The notes under the pieces were generated by a model. It was given only the letters and a program-made list of their open reading frames with translations, was not told the DNA's origin and searched no databases. Below, piece by piece: positions 17,091 to 25,424 of a DNA stretch of 64,000 bases (position 1 is the first letter of the stretch; each line of letters opens with the position of its first letter). The DNA lies in contig JBEKEK010000013.1 in the NCBI GenBank assembly GCA_050013875.1, positions 16,187 to 80,186 of the forward strand, given 5' to 3'. The position numbers and the translations under genes are program-made. Source of the DNA: Trebonia sp050013875 (GTDB lineage Bacteria; Actinomycetota; Actinomycetes; Streptosporangiales; Streptosporangiaceae).

Positions 17091-18268
17091 GTGGGGACGC
17101 GCGGGCGGAGTGCGCCGGCCGCGGCGAAGGCGGCCAGGAACAGGGCAACAATCAGCCACAGGGCGCTGAGCAGGCCAGCCGACTGGGCGAGGGCACCGAT
17201 GGCCGGCGGCCCGGCGAGGTTCGCGAAGTAGCCGATCGAGGCGACCACGCTGATCCGGGCGGCCGGGTCGGGACCGCTTTCCGCGGCCGCCGACATGCCC
17301 AGCGGGAAGCCCATGGAGACGCCGACCGCCCACAGCAGCACGCCGAGCAGGACGACCCAGCGGTTCCCGGCCTCGATGAACAGCACCATGCCGATGACGC
17401 CGAGCGCGGTGGTGACGCGGACGGTGCGGGTGCGTCCGAGGCGGTCAACCACCGGGCCGGCGAAGATCCGGGTGAGCGCCTCGCCCGCGGCGAACGCGGT
17501 GAAGAACAGCGCCGCGACCGCGGCGCTCTGCCCGTGATCGGTGCGCACCGCCAGGGTGAGCCAGCTGTTGGCGGAGCCTTCGCCGAGCTCGACGCCGAGC
17601 ATGACCAGGCCGATGAGCAGCAGCCGCCAGTCCAGCCAGCCGTGCAGCCAGTGGCGCAGCCGGGCCGCGCGGTCGCGGGCAGGGGCGTCGGCGGGCGCGT
17701 GGTTGCCTGGCGGTATGGCGGCCGTGGTCCACCAGGCGGCCGCCACGATGACCACCGCCTCGCCGATGAGCTGGGCCGCCGGGCTGATGCCGAGGGCCGC
17801 GCAGGCGGCGCCGATCCCCGAGCCGACGGCGGCCCCGACCGACCAGGCGGCGTGCATCATCGGCATCAGGGTGCGCCCGGCGACCCGTTCGACGGCGGCG
17901 CCCTGCACGTTGATCAGCACGTCGAGAGCGCCGATACCCGTCCCCGCGGTCACGAATCCGAAGGCGACCAGCGGCAGCGAGCCGGCGATGAGCGCGACGC
18001 CAAGCAGCGCCATCGCGGCGGCGATGAGCAGCAGCGCGGCCAGGATGGCCCGGCGGCCGCCCAGCCGGTGCATGAGCGGGGTGGAGCCGAGCAGCCCCAG
18101 GATGGACCCCACGGTCACGCCCGCCAGGAGCAGTCCGATGGTGCCGGTACCGATGCCGAGATCGGCCTTGATGCCCGGCAGCCGGGGACCCCAGGCCGAG
18201 ATGGTGATCCCGCCGAGGCCGAACGCGACGGTGACCGCCCACCGCCAGCGGGCCGAGGATGCCGGCAC
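17051..18268 (-). CDS. MFS transporter (12-TM, FucP/YbjJ-like)
   Basis: 405 residues from GTG 18268, which follows GGAGG at proper spacing; GTG 18280 is an alternative. About twelve hydrophobic segments, starting WAVTVAFGLGGITISAWGPRLPGIKADLG, resemble the YbjJ-like branch of the major facilitator superfamily. Substrate unknown. It lies 44 bp downstream of a TetR gene on the same strand, the usual arrangement for a repressor-controlled efflux pump. Its 3' end converges on and overlaps the preceding exporter gene. Confidence 0.88.
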   Translation of the reverse strand: MPASSARWRWAVTVAFGLGGITISAWGPRLPGIKADLGIGTGTIGLLLAGVTVGSILGLLGSTPLMHRLGGRRAILAALLLIAAAMALLGVALIAGSLPLVAFGFVTAGTGIGALDVLINVQGAAVERVAGRTLMPMMHAAWSVGAAVGSGIGAACAALGISPAAQLIGEAVVIVAAAWWTTAAIPPGNHAPADAPARDRAARLRHWLHGWLDWRLLLIGLVMLGVELGEGSANSWLTLAVRTDHGQSAAVAALFFTAFAAGEALTRIFAGPVVDRLGRTRTVRVTTALGVIGMVLFIEAGNRWVVLLGVLLWAVGVSMGFPLGMSAAAESGPDPAARISVVASIGYFANLAGPPAIGALAQSAGLLSALWLIVALFLAAFAAAGALRPRVPTQTGRLRCRGCRS

Positions 18269-18291
18269 GGTCGCCTCCACACGAAGAAACC

Positions 18292-18302
18292 TTCCAGTGG
18301 AA
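18292..18302. promoter_or_regulatory. Small inverted repeat between TetR and MFS genes
   Basis: TTCCAGTGGAA is a perfect 11-bp dyad in the 44-bp gap between the TetR stop and the MFS start. It could be a TetR operator for the pump gene, but a short dyad like this has modest weight alone. Confidence 0.3.
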
Positions 18303-18312
18303 ACTATCACCC

Positions 18313-18969
18313 TCAGGGGGCCGGCGGATACCCGGCCGAGGGAGGCTGGGCCGGCGTCCCCGGTTCGGCGCCGAGCGGGAACAGCCGCTCGAGGATGGAC
18401 AGCGAGCGGCCGACGTCGACCGCGCCCGGGTCGAGCAGCCACTGGACCTGCAGGCCGTCGGACGCGGCGATGACCAGCGCGGCGGCATCGGCCGGGTCGA
18501 TGTCCGCCGCGATGCGGCCTGCTTGCTGCCCGGCCTCGATCCTGGCTGCCAGCAACTCGCGCAGCGAGCCGAACCGGTCGCGAATGAACTCTCTGCTGAC
18601 GGCGTGCTGTTCCTGCAGCGCATCGGTGGTGAGGGTCGCGTAGAGCTCGACCAGACCGGGGATCGACCGGTTCCGCTCGGCGGCCTCGATTATCTGGCCG
18701 ACAGCGGACTCGCTCACCGCGTGCGCCTGGCCGGCCGCCCGCGCCTCGTGGGTCCGGTAGGCCTCAACCAGGAGTTCGTCGCGCGATGCGAAGTAGTGCC
18801 GCAGCGCGGTGTGGGACACCCCGATCGCCTCGCCGACCGTCCGCAGCGATGCCCGGTCCACCCCGCGCTGCGCGAACAGCGCGATCGCGCTGTCCAGGAT
18901 CTGCTGCCGGCGTCGCACGCCCTTCGGGTACGAGCGGTGCCCTGGCCGGCCTGCGTTGGTGTCCGTCAC
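18313..18969 (-). CDS. TetR family transcriptional regulator
   Basis: 218 residues from GTG 18969 (GVTDTN... in the long frame). The HTH region RRRQQILDSAIALFAQRGVDRASLRTVGEAIGVSHTALRHYFASRDELL is classical TetR. The ligand domain is not assignable. The frame stays open upstream into the phosphoglucomutase 3' end, but that part is Ser/Pro/Arg-rich and antisense-like, so the short start is used. Probably controls the MFS gene behind it. Confidence 0.88.
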   Translation of the reverse strand: MTDTNAGRPGHRSYPKGVRRRQQILDSAIALFAQRGVDRASLRTVGEAIGVSHTALRHYFASRDELLVEAYRTHEARAAGQAHAVSESAVGQIIEAAERNRSIPGLVELYATLTTDALQEQHAVSREFIRDRFGSLRELLAARIEAGQQAGRIAADIDPADAAALVIAASDGLQVQWLLDPGAVDVGRSLSILERLFPLGAEPGTPAQPPSAGYPPAP

Positions 18970-19000
18970 CCCGCCATCGTAGGAGCCGTCCCGCCGCGGC

Positions 19001-20641
19001 CTAGTGCCCGATGGCCGCGGCGACGATGGCCCGCGCTTCTTCCTGAATGGCGGCGAGGTGCTCCGGGCCGCGGAAGGACTCGGCGTACAACTTGTAGACA
19101 TCCTCGGTGCCGGACGGGCGGGCGGCGAACCAGCCTGACTCGGCAACCACCTTCAGCCCGCCGATCGGCGCGCCGTTGCCCGGTGCCGTGGTCAGTTTGG
19201 CCAGGATCTTCTCGCCGGCCAGTTCGCTGGCCGGCACCTGCTCGGGCGACAGCTTGCCAAGCAGCGCCTTCTGCTCCCGGGTGGCGGGGGTGTCGACCCG
19301 GGCGTACACCGGCGATCCGTAGCGCTCGGTCAGCCCGTCGTACAGTTGCGACGGCGTCTGCCCGGTGACCGCGGTGATCTCCGAGGCGAGCAGCGCGAGG
19401 ATGATGCCGTCCTTATCGGTGGTCCACACCGACCCGTCGCGCTGCAGGAACGAGGCGCCGGCGCTTTCCTCCCCGCCGAAGGCGACCGACCCGTCAAGCA
19501 AGCCCGGCACAAACCATTTGAACCCCACCGGCACCTCAAGCAGCGTCCGCCCCAGGCCCTCGGTCACCTGGTCGATCATCGAGGAGCTGACCAGCGTCTT
19601 GCCGACGGCCGCGCCGCCCGGCCAGCCGTCGCGGCGGGAGTACAGGTACTCGATCGCGACCGCCAGGTAGTGATTGGGATTGAGCAGCCCGCCGTCCGGC
19701 GTGACGATGCCGTGCCGGTCGGAGTCGGTGTCGTTGCCGGTCGCGATCGAGAACTCGTGCTGGCGCCGGATCAGGCTGGCCATCGCGTACGGCGAAGAGC
19801 AGTCCATCCGGATCTTGCCGTCCCAGTCCAGCGTCATGAACCGGAAGGTCGGGTCGACCTCGGGGTTCACCACGGTGAGGTCGAGACCGTAGCGTTCGGC
19901 GATCTCGCCCCAGTAGGCGACGCTCGCACCGCCGAGCGGGTCGGCGCCGATACGGATACCGGCTGCCCTGACAACGGCCAGGTCGACCACGCCGTCCAGC
20001 GCCGCCACGTAGCTGCCGAGGAAGTCGAACGTGCCAGTGGTGTCCGCCGCCATCGCCCGGGCGTACCGCATCCGGCGCACCGGCTTCAGCCCGCCGGCCA
20101 GCAGTTCATTGGCCCGGTCCTGGATTTCCCTGGTGATGTCCGTCCCGGCCGGGCCGCCGTCCGGCGGATTGTATTTGAAGCCGCCGTCGGCGGGCGGGTT
20201 GTGCGAGGGAGTGACCACGATCCCGTCGGCCCGCGGGCCGGAACCGGCGGCGTTGTGCGCCAGGATCGCCCGCGAGACGGCCGGGGTAGGCGTATACCCG
20301 CCGCGGGAGTCCACCAGCACCCGCACCCCGTTGGCCGCGAGCACCTCGAGCGCGCTGGCGGTGGCTGGTTCGGAGAGCGCGTGCGTGTCCGCCCCCAGGT
20401 ACAGCGGCCCGTCGATGCCGTGCCCCGCCCGGTAGTCGCAGATTGCCTGGGTGGTGGCGAGGATGTGGTCCTCGTTGAACGTCGCGGTGAAAGCCGACCC
20501 GCGGTGCCCGGACGTCCCAAAGGACACCCGTTGCGACACCTCACCGGGATCGGGGTGCACCGTGTAGTAGGCGGTGACCAGCTTGGCGACGTTTACGAGA
20601 TCACTGGGGGCAGCGGGCTGCCCGGCACGCGGATCTGCCAT
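19001..20641 (-). CDS. pgm: Phosphoglucomutase (alpha-D-glucose-1,6-bisphosphate-dependent)
   Basis: 546 residues, the full length of bacterial Pgm. Start ADPRAGQPAAPSDLVNVAKL, substrate loop FGTSGHRGS (41-49), phosphoserine loop VTPSHNPP (Ser146), metal loop DTDSDRHG and the C-terminal RPSGTEDVYKLYAESF phosphate-binding motif are all present. It interconverts glucose-1-phosphate and glucose-6-phosphate, feeding UDP/ADP-glucose and wall polysaccharide synthesis. Its start overlaps the end of the amidase-family gene by 49 bp. Confidence 0.96.
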   Translation of the reverse strand: MADPRAGQPAAPSDLVNVAKLVTAYYTVHPDPGEVSQRVSFGTSGHRGSAFTATFNEDHILATTQAICDYRAGHGIDGPLYLGADTHALSEPATASALEVLAANGVRVLVDSRGGYTPTPAVSRAILAHNAAGSGPRADGIVVTPSHNPPADGGFKYNPPDGGPAGTDITREIQDRANELLAGGLKPVRRMRYARAMAADTTGTFDFLGSYVAALDGVVDLAVVRAAGIRIGADPLGGASVAYWGEIAERYGLDLTVVNPEVDPTFRFMTLDWDGKIRMDCSSPYAMASLIRRQHEFSIATGNDTDSDRHGIVTPDGGLLNPNHYLAVAIEYLYSRRDGWPGGAAVGKTLVSSSMIDQVTEGLGRTLLEVPVGFKWFVPGLLDGSVAFGGEESAGASFLQRDGSVWTTDKDGIILALLASEITAVTGQTPSQLYDGLTERYGSPVYARVDTPATREQKALLGKLSPEQVPASELAGEKILAKLTTAPGNGAPIGGLKVVAESGWFAARPSGTEDVYKLYAESFRGPEHLAAIQEEARAIVAAAIGH

Positions 20642-21720
20642 ACCGCCATGATCGCACGGGGGATCGCCAGGTTGCGGCCGAGGTCAGTGCCGCGACGGTG
20701 GGCCGCCCCAGGCAACCGTAAGAGGGCGGCCGCTAGCTCGCGCAGGTGCGCGTGCACGCCGCCCAATGCTGAGTTGGCCAGGTAGCGTTTGGGCATCTTG
20801 GCGATAGACGTGTAATTGGTGTCGCAGACGTTGGCCAGCGGAGACTCCACCGCCTGGGTGACAAGCTGATAAGCGTCGAGCGGGTCGAGGCCACACAGCT
20901 GCGCGACCCAGGTCACCATGTCGTGCTGAGCGATACGGAACGCGTCCTCAAGCGGCCGGGCCGAGCCGGCTGACATGATGTAGGCGTCGTTCTCCAGTCG
21001 TGGCCACGGTGTCGCGACGTTCTTGATCAGGTCGACGATAATCCTGGTGTTCATCGCCGTCTCGACCGCGACACCGCACGTCTCGCCCTCGCCCTGGCGC
21101 GCGTGTCCGTCGCCGAGGGACAGCAGCGCGCCATCGACGTTTACCCCCAGGTAGCACGTCGTGCCCGCGCGCATCTCCGGGGTATCCATGTTTCCGCCGA
21201 ACGCGTCCGGCACGAGCGCGCTGCGTACCTCGCGGCCAGCCGGGGCGACGCCAACCGTGCCATGCATCGGGTCCATCGGCAGGTCAGCGGTGAAGTCGCT
21301 CTTGCGGGCGGCGAAGCGGCAGGTCCGTGCGGCGCGGTCGAGCTGCCAGATCCACGTGAGCTCCGCAAGCGGCTCGTTCAGCAGCGCGGTGAGGTGCGTC
21401 CCGGTCAGCGCGCCGAACAGCGGGACGGTGGTGGACGCGCCCCAGTCCCTGGACGGCTCGATGCTGACGAAGTGCACGGCGACTGTGTCGCCCGGCTCGG
21501 CGTCCTCGATGTAGAAGGGACCGGTCTGCGGGTTGAGACCGGTGATGTTCAACTCCGAGACGAGGTCAGCCGAGGACAGCACGCGCCCGGCGAAGCAGTC
21601 CTCGGTAAATAGGTCGAGGACGGCGGGTGTCGTGATTCGCCTGACCGGGGCGGCGCCGCCGAACGTCCAAGCGTACTCTCCCGGGTCCGGCCGGTACTGG
21701 ATTACCCGCAGGTCACTCAC
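20593..21720 (-). CDS. Acetamidase/formamidase (FmdA/AmdA) family protein
   Basis: 375 residues from GTG 21720, which follows AGAAGGA; an ATG 30 bp upstream is possible. The family is recognised by NPQTGPFYIEDAEPGDTVAVHF, WIWQLDRAARTC and LGDGHARQGEGETCGVAVE. These zinc-dependent cytoplasmic amidases release ammonia from short amides. Divergent from the LLM oxidoreductase gene, with a perfect 14-bp palindrome just upstream of its start. The C-terminal ~40 residues overlap the pgm start in another frame and may be non-native. Confidence 0.85.
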   Translation of the reverse strand: MSDLRVIQYRPDPGEYAWTFGGAAPVRRITTPAVLDLFTEDCFAGRVLSSADLVSELNITGLNPQTGPFYIEDAEPGDTVAVHFVSIEPSRDWGASTTVPLFGALTGTHLTALLNEPLAELTWIWQLDRAARTCRFAARKSDFTADLPMDPMHGTVGVAPAGREVRSALVPDAFGGNMDTPEMRAGTTCYLGVNVDGALLSLGDGHARQGEGETCGVAVETAMNTRIIVDLIKNVATPWPRLENDAYIMSAGSARPLEDAFRIAQHDMVTWVAQLCGLDPLDAYQLVTQAVESPLANVCDTNYTSIAKMPKRYLANSALGGVHAHLRELAAALLRLPGAAHRRGTDLGRNLAIPRAIMAVWQIRVPGSPLPPVIS

Positions 21721-21742
21721 GCTGCACCATCCTTCTTTGAAT

Positions 21743-21756
21743 CGAACCATGGTTCG
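21743..21756. promoter_or_regulatory. 14-bp perfect palindrome upstream of amidase gene
   Basis: CGAACCATGGTTCG is self-complementary over 14 bp and lies 23 bp upstream of the amidase GTG, overlapping an alternative ATG. Its position suits an operator for the amidase transcript. Confidence 0.45.
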
Positions 21757-21826
21757 CCGGCGACGTGACGCAGTTCCCGAGCTGTCTAGGGGAACCAGAT
21801 ACCGCCATGGCGCCGGCCCTCCGCCG

Positions 21827-21847
21827 TACGAGCAGAGACCTCTCGTA
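21827..21847. promoter_or_regulatory. Inverted repeat upstream of LLM oxidoreductase
   Basis: TACGAG (21827-21832) and CTCGTA (21842-21847) are perfect arms with a 9-bp spacer, 36 bp before the GTG start. The 21-bp span fits a TetR-type or GntR-type site. No second copy was found in the window. Confidence 0.4.
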
Positions 21848-21883
21848 TAGTCACGCCGAGACGATAACCCAAGGGAGCAGCCG

Positions 21884-22723
21884 GTGCGATTCGCGTTCAA
21901 GACGGCCAACCAGAGCACCACCTGGTCCGACGTGCTCGAGGTGTGGCGGGCCGCCGACCAGATCGAGATCTTCGAGTCGGGTTGGAACTTTGACCACTTC
22001 TACCCGATCGACGGCAACGCCGGGGGGCCCTGCCTCGAAGGCTGGATGATGCTGGCCGCACTGGCCCAGGCCACCACGCGCCTGCGGATGGGCACCATGG
22101 TCACCGGGATCCACTACCGCCACCCGGCGGTGCTGGCGAACATGGTCGCCACCTTGGACATCATCTCCTCGGGACGGCTCGAGGTGGGCATCGGCGCCGG
22201 ATGGAACGAGGAGGAATCCGGTGCATACGGCATCGAACTGGGCACCCCGCGCGAGCGCAGCGACCGATTCGAGGAGGCCTGCGAGGTGCTCGTCGGCCTG
22301 CTGTCCCAGCCGGCGTTCTCGTTCCAGGGTCGCTACTACCAGCTCACCGACGCCCGGAACGAACCGAAAGGGCCGCAGCGTCCGCATCCGCCGATCTGCA
22401 TCGGCGGCGGGGGGGAGAAGCGGACGCTGCGTACCACGGCGCGCTTCGCCCAGCACTGGAACACCACCGGCGGCACCCCGGAGGACTTCGCCCGCAAGCG
22501 GGACGTCCTTTACGCGCACTGTGCCGACATCGGGCGCGACCCAAGCGAGATCACGTTGTCATCGCATGTGAAGTTCGACCCGGCTATAGGCGCGTCGGCC
22601 ACCGCCGACGCCGCCGCGGCGCTCGGCGAGGCGGGACTGGACCTCGCCATCGTGTACCTGCGGCCGCCGCTCACCCCGGCTGTGCTCGAGCCGCTGGCCG
22701 CGGCATTCGCGCAGATCGGGTGA
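21884..22723 (+). CDS. LLM-class F420-dependent oxidoreductase
   Basis: 279 residues from GTG 21884 after AAGGGAG. The luciferase-like TIM-barrel signatures are IFESGWNFDHFYP at the start, LAQATTRLRMGTMVTGIHYRHPAVLA, the SSGRLEVGIGAGWNEEE loop and PPICIGGGGEKRTLR. Such enzymes use reduced F420 or FMN to oxidise or reduce small organic substrates. It faces away from the amidase gene and converges on the thiolase-fold gene 43 bp downstream. Substrate unknown. Confidence 0.92.
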   Translation: MRFAFKTANQSTTWSDVLEVWRAADQIEIFESGWNFDHFYPIDGNAGGPCLEGWMMLAALAQATTRLRMGTMVTGIHYRHPAVLANMVATLDIISSGRLEVGIGAGWNEEESGAYGIELGTPRERSDRFEEACEVLVGLLSQPAFSFQGRYYQLTDARNEPKGPQRPHPPICIGGGGEKRTLRTTARFAQHWNTTGGTPEDFARKRDVLYAHCADIGRDPSEITLSSHVKFDPAIGASATADAAAALGEAGLDLAIVYLRPPLTPAVLEPLAAAFAQIG

Positions 22724-22766
22724 TCATCGGCCGGGCTCGATCCGATCGGGCTGGTCGGTCGCGGGC

Positions 22767-23912
22767 CTAGCGCGGGTTTCTGCCGAGGACAAGCACCCCG
22801 CAGGTGGCGAACATGCCGCCGTTGCCAAGCACCACGCTGATCTCCGGGCTGGCAACCTGGGCAGCCGCCTCGCCGCGGATCTGCCGGACGCCTTCCTGGA
22901 TGGCGAACATGCCGTACATGCCGGTGTGCGTGTAGGACAGGCCGCCGCCGTTGGTGTTCAGCGGGAGGGAGCCCCCGGGTTCGGTATTGCCCTCGGCGAT
23001 GAACGGGCCGGCCTCGCCCTTGTTGACGAAGCCCAGTGCCTCGAGTCCGTAGATAGGTACGTGCGCGAATGCGTCGTAGATCATCAGATGGCTGACGTCG
23101 GCCGTGGTGATGCCCGCCTCGGCGAAGGCGGCGCGGCCTGCCCGGTGGAACATCTGCGACTCGGTGAAGTCGATCATCTGGGAGATCATCGGGGTCTCCG
23201 ACGCCTCCCCGGTGCCGAGCACGTGCACCGGCCGCTTGGGGAAGTCGGCCGCCCGGTCGGCTGAGGTCACCACGAGGGCGCCGCCGCCGTCGGTCACCAG
23301 GCAGCACTCAAGCAGGTGGAACGGGTAAGCCACGATGCGGGAAGCCAGCACGTCCTCGACGTTGATGATGTCGCGGAACATCGCCCGGGGGTTCTTCGCC
23401 GCCCACTGGCGCTGCGCCACGGCGACGTAGGCGAGCTGCTCGTGGGTGAGCCCGTACTCCTTCATGTACCGGAGCGCGGGGATGGTGAAGGTGGTGGTCG
23501 GGCCGGCGGTGCCATAGGGGGCCTCGAACTGGCCGGCCGGGGAGGACGGGTCAAGCCGGAACGGCGGCGCGCCGACCCGGGACCGGCCGGACTCGCCGTG
23601 GGTGATCAGCACCGTCTTCGCATAGCCGGCCCGGATGGCCGCGGCGGCGTGCCGGACATGCAGCAGGAATGACGTGCCGCCGACGCCGGTGCCGTCCACC
23701 CAGCCGGGGTAGATGCCGAGCGCGTGCGCGACCTGCACCGGGCCGGGAGCGGACACGGTCGCGATGCCGTCGATGTCCCGCATGGTCAGACCGGCGTCGG
23801 CCACCGCGTTGCGCGCCGCCTCGATGTGCAGGCCCAGCGCCGAGTGATCCGGCAGCCGGCCGATCTCGTCGGTTTCGGCGGCCCCCGCGATGATGACGCC
23901 CGGGTTGCTCAC
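22767..23912 (-). CDS. Thiolase-fold lipid-transfer/aldolase-like protein (SCP2-thiolase, Ltp2-type)
   Basis: 381 residues of thiolase fold (AAETDEIGRLPDHSALGLHIEAARNAVADAGL; DGGGALVVTSADRA; NTNGGGLSYTHTGMYGMFAI). At the place of the usual nucleophilic Cys the sequence reads GTGVGGTSFLLHV, with no Cys, so it is not a standard acyl-CoA thiolase. Cys-less thiolase-fold proteins paired with a DUF35 protein act as retro-aldolases on beta-hydroxyacyl-CoA side chains in steroid catabolism (Ltp2/ChsH2 knowledge). The DUF35 gene overlaps this start by 4 bp, supporting that model. A non-steroid acyl-CoA remains possible. Confidence 0.87.
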   Translation of the reverse strand: MSNPGVIIAGAAETDEIGRLPDHSALGLHIEAARNAVADAGLTMRDIDGIATVSAPGPVQVAHALGIYPGWVDGTGVGGTSFLLHVRHAAAAIRAGYAKTVLITHGESGRSRVGAPPFRLDPSSPAGQFEAPYGTAGPTTTFTIPALRYMKEYGLTHEQLAYVAVAQRQWAAKNPRAMFRDIINVEDVLASRIVAYPFHLLECCLVTDGGGALVVTSADRAADFPKRPVHVLGTGEASETPMISQMIDFTESQMFHRAGRAAFAEAGITTADVSHLMIYDAFAHVPIYGLEALGFVNKGEAGPFIAEGNTEPGGSLPLNTNGGGLSYTHTGMYGMFAIQEGVRQIRGEAAAQVASPEISVVLGNGGMFATCGVLVLGRNPR

Positions 23913-24328
23913 CGCCCCTCCTCGGCGGGCGTGAAGACCGGCAGGGCGACGTCACCGCGCTGCTCGAAGGCAACCCGCAGCGGCATGTCGAGCGGCAGGT
24001 CCTCCGGGGTAGCCGGCACGCCGACCAGGCTGGTCATCATCCGCGGTCCCTCGGCAAGCTGGACCACAGCGATGGCGTACGGGACATCGGCCTCGAAGCC
24101 GGGCGCGGGGCGGTGGTTGATGACGTAGGAGTAAAGGGTCGCCTTCCCGCTCGCGGTGAACCACTCGACGTTGGCCGATCCGCAGGACGGGCAGATCGGG
24201 CGGGGGTAGAAGTACGGCCTCCCGCAGTCCACACAGCGCTGGATCCGCAGCTCGCCCGCTGCGCATCCGTCCCAGTAGGGCTGCGTCTCGGGCGTCGGAA
24301 CCGGCACGGCCTTGCTTCTGGGCGGCAT
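23909..24328 (-). CDS. DUF35/OB-fold zinc-ribbon partner protein
   Basis: 139 residues from ATG 24328, 7 bp after the SDR stop. A rubredoxin-like zinc ribbon (Cys32, Cys35, Cys46, Cys49: CVDCGRPYFYPRPICPSC) is followed by an OB-fold acyl-CoA-binding domain (LYSYVINHRPAPGF; PYAIAVVQLAEGPRMMTSL). This is the standard partner of thiolase-fold aldolases and completes their active complex. GTGA/ATGA-type overlap with the thiolase gene indicates 1:1 expression. Confidence 0.92.
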   Translation of the reverse strand: MPPRSKAVPVPTPETQPYWDGCAAGELRIQRCVDCGRPYFYPRPICPSCGSANVEWFTASGKATLYSYVINHRPAPGFEADVPYAIAVVQLAEGPRMMTSLVGVPATPEDLPLDMPLRVAFEQRGDVALPVFTPAEEGR

Positions 24329-24335
24329 CAGCGCG

Positions 24336-25229
24336 TCAGCCCTTCCGGCCGAGGATGGGGCCGAAGGCCCGCTCCACGTGCGCACTGAGCGCGTCGCCGT
24401 CCCAGGGCCCGACGCCGATGATACGGCTGATCGGCTCGGGATCGCTGTACAGCGAGATCTCGTAGCCGGCTGAGTGGATGATCCGGCCGCTGATCCAGCC
24501 GGACCGTTCCGATGCCAGGTAGGCGACGATCGGCGCCACGTTGTCCGGCGACCGTTCGTCGGCGGCGGCTCCGCCCCCGCCCCCGGCTCGCCGGCGGTCG
24601 GCCGGCACCGAGTCGGTCATCCGGGTGGCGGCGGCGGGGGAGATCGCGTTCACGGTGACCCCGTACTTGGCGAGGGAGTGCGCCGCGGAGTAGGTCAGGC
24701 CGACGATGCCCATCTTGGCCGCCGCGTAGTTCGGCTGTCCCGGCGCGCCGTGCAGGCCGGAGACCGAGGTGAAGTTGATGATGCGGTTCTGCGCCGTCTC
24801 GTCGCGCAGCGAGCGCCAGTGCGCGGCCGCGAACCGCGTGGTGCTGAACGCCCCCTTCAGGTGGACCCGGATGACATCGTCCCATTCCTGCTCGGTCATG
24901 TTGAAGACCATCCGGTCGCGCAGGATGCCCGCCGCGTTTACCAGCACGTCCAGCCGGCCGAACTCCTCAATCGCGGTGCCGATCAGGCCTTCGGCGGCGC
25001 CGAAGTCCGAGATGTCCGCGCCGTTGGCGATCGCCTTGCCGCCGGCGTCGGCGATCGCGGCCACCGTGTCGTGGGCAGGGCCGGAGTCCTGCCCGGAGCC
25101 GTCGACTGCCGCGCCCAGGTCGTTCACGATGACCGAGGCGCCCTCGCTGGCTAGCAGCAGGGCGACTGATCGGCCGATCCCCCGCCCGGCCCCGGTAACG
25201 ATCGCTACCCGCCCGTCCAGTCGTCCCAT
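24336..25229 (-). CDS. SDR family 3-hydroxyacyl-CoA dehydrogenase-like oxidoreductase
   Basis: 297 residues. NAD(P)-binding TGAGRGIG (12-19), NAAG, and the Ser-Tyr-Lys triad in NFTSVSGLHGAPGQPNYAAAKMG are intact. The long insertion ILRDRMVFNMTEQEWDDVIRVHLKG and overall length resemble the dehydrogenase part of multifunctional enzyme type 2 (17-beta-HSD4-like), which oxidises 3-hydroxyacyl-CoA. First gene of a three-gene operon with the DUF35 and thiolase-fold genes. It has a Gly-rich run (GGGGGAAADE) in the substrate loop. Confidence 0.9.
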   Translation of the reverse strand: MGRLDGRVAIVTGAGRGIGRSVALLLASEGASVIVNDLGAAVDGSGQDSGPAHDTVAAIADAGGKAIANGADISDFGAAEGLIGTAIEEFGRLDVLVNAAGILRDRMVFNMTEQEWDDVIRVHLKGAFSTTRFAAAHWRSLRDETAQNRIINFTSVSGLHGAPGQPNYAAAKMGIVGLTYSAAHSLAKYGVTVNAISPAAATRMTDSVPADRRRAGGGGGAAADERSPDNVAPIVAYLASERSGWISGRIIHSAGYEISLYSDPEPISRIIGVGPWDGDALSAHVERAFGPILGRKG

Positions 25230-25262
25230 GCCTGCTCACCTTTCCCTCGGGCGGAGACGGGG

Positions 25263-25291
25263 TTGACACCTCTGGCCGCCGTACTAAGAAT
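25263..25291 (+). promoter_or_regulatory. Sigma-70-type promoter for acyl-CoA dehydrogenase operon
   Basis: A perfect TTGACA at 25263-25268 is followed after 16-17 bp by TAAGAAT (25285-25291) as -10 element. It points to the acyl-CoA dehydrogenase gene at 25425. The operator at 25297-25313 starts directly after the -10, where bound repressor would block transcription. Confidence 0.5.
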
Positions 25292-25296
25292 ACTTT

Positions 25297-25313
25297 CTAG
25301 AAAAGGATTCTAG
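25297..25313. promoter_or_regulatory. TetR-type operator, copy 1 (TAGAATC motif)
   Basis: Arms CTAGAA and TTCTAG around a 5-bp centre. Read on the minus strand it is CTAGAATCCTTTTCTAG, matching the copy at 28748-28764 (TTAGAATCAAGTTCTGA) at TAGAATC, the three-base gap and TTCT. It lies between the divergent SDR and dehydrogenase genes and also overlaps the 10-bp palindrome TTTCTAGAAA. Confidence 0.6.
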
Positions 25314-25424
25314 CAGGGGCGGCCTGCGGCGGAGGGTGGCGATGGGACTTGACCACAGCCTGGTAGGAGTACCGGGCGAGCCTGCCCTGCCCGCGGACTG
25401 AACCGCCCTACCGAAAGGAATCTC

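Noticed and set aside
16895..18643. 582-codon plus-strand open frame
   Set aside because: Antisense to the MFS and TetR genes, with charged repetitive composition (GDQRQRAGDERDAKQRH) and no ribosome site.
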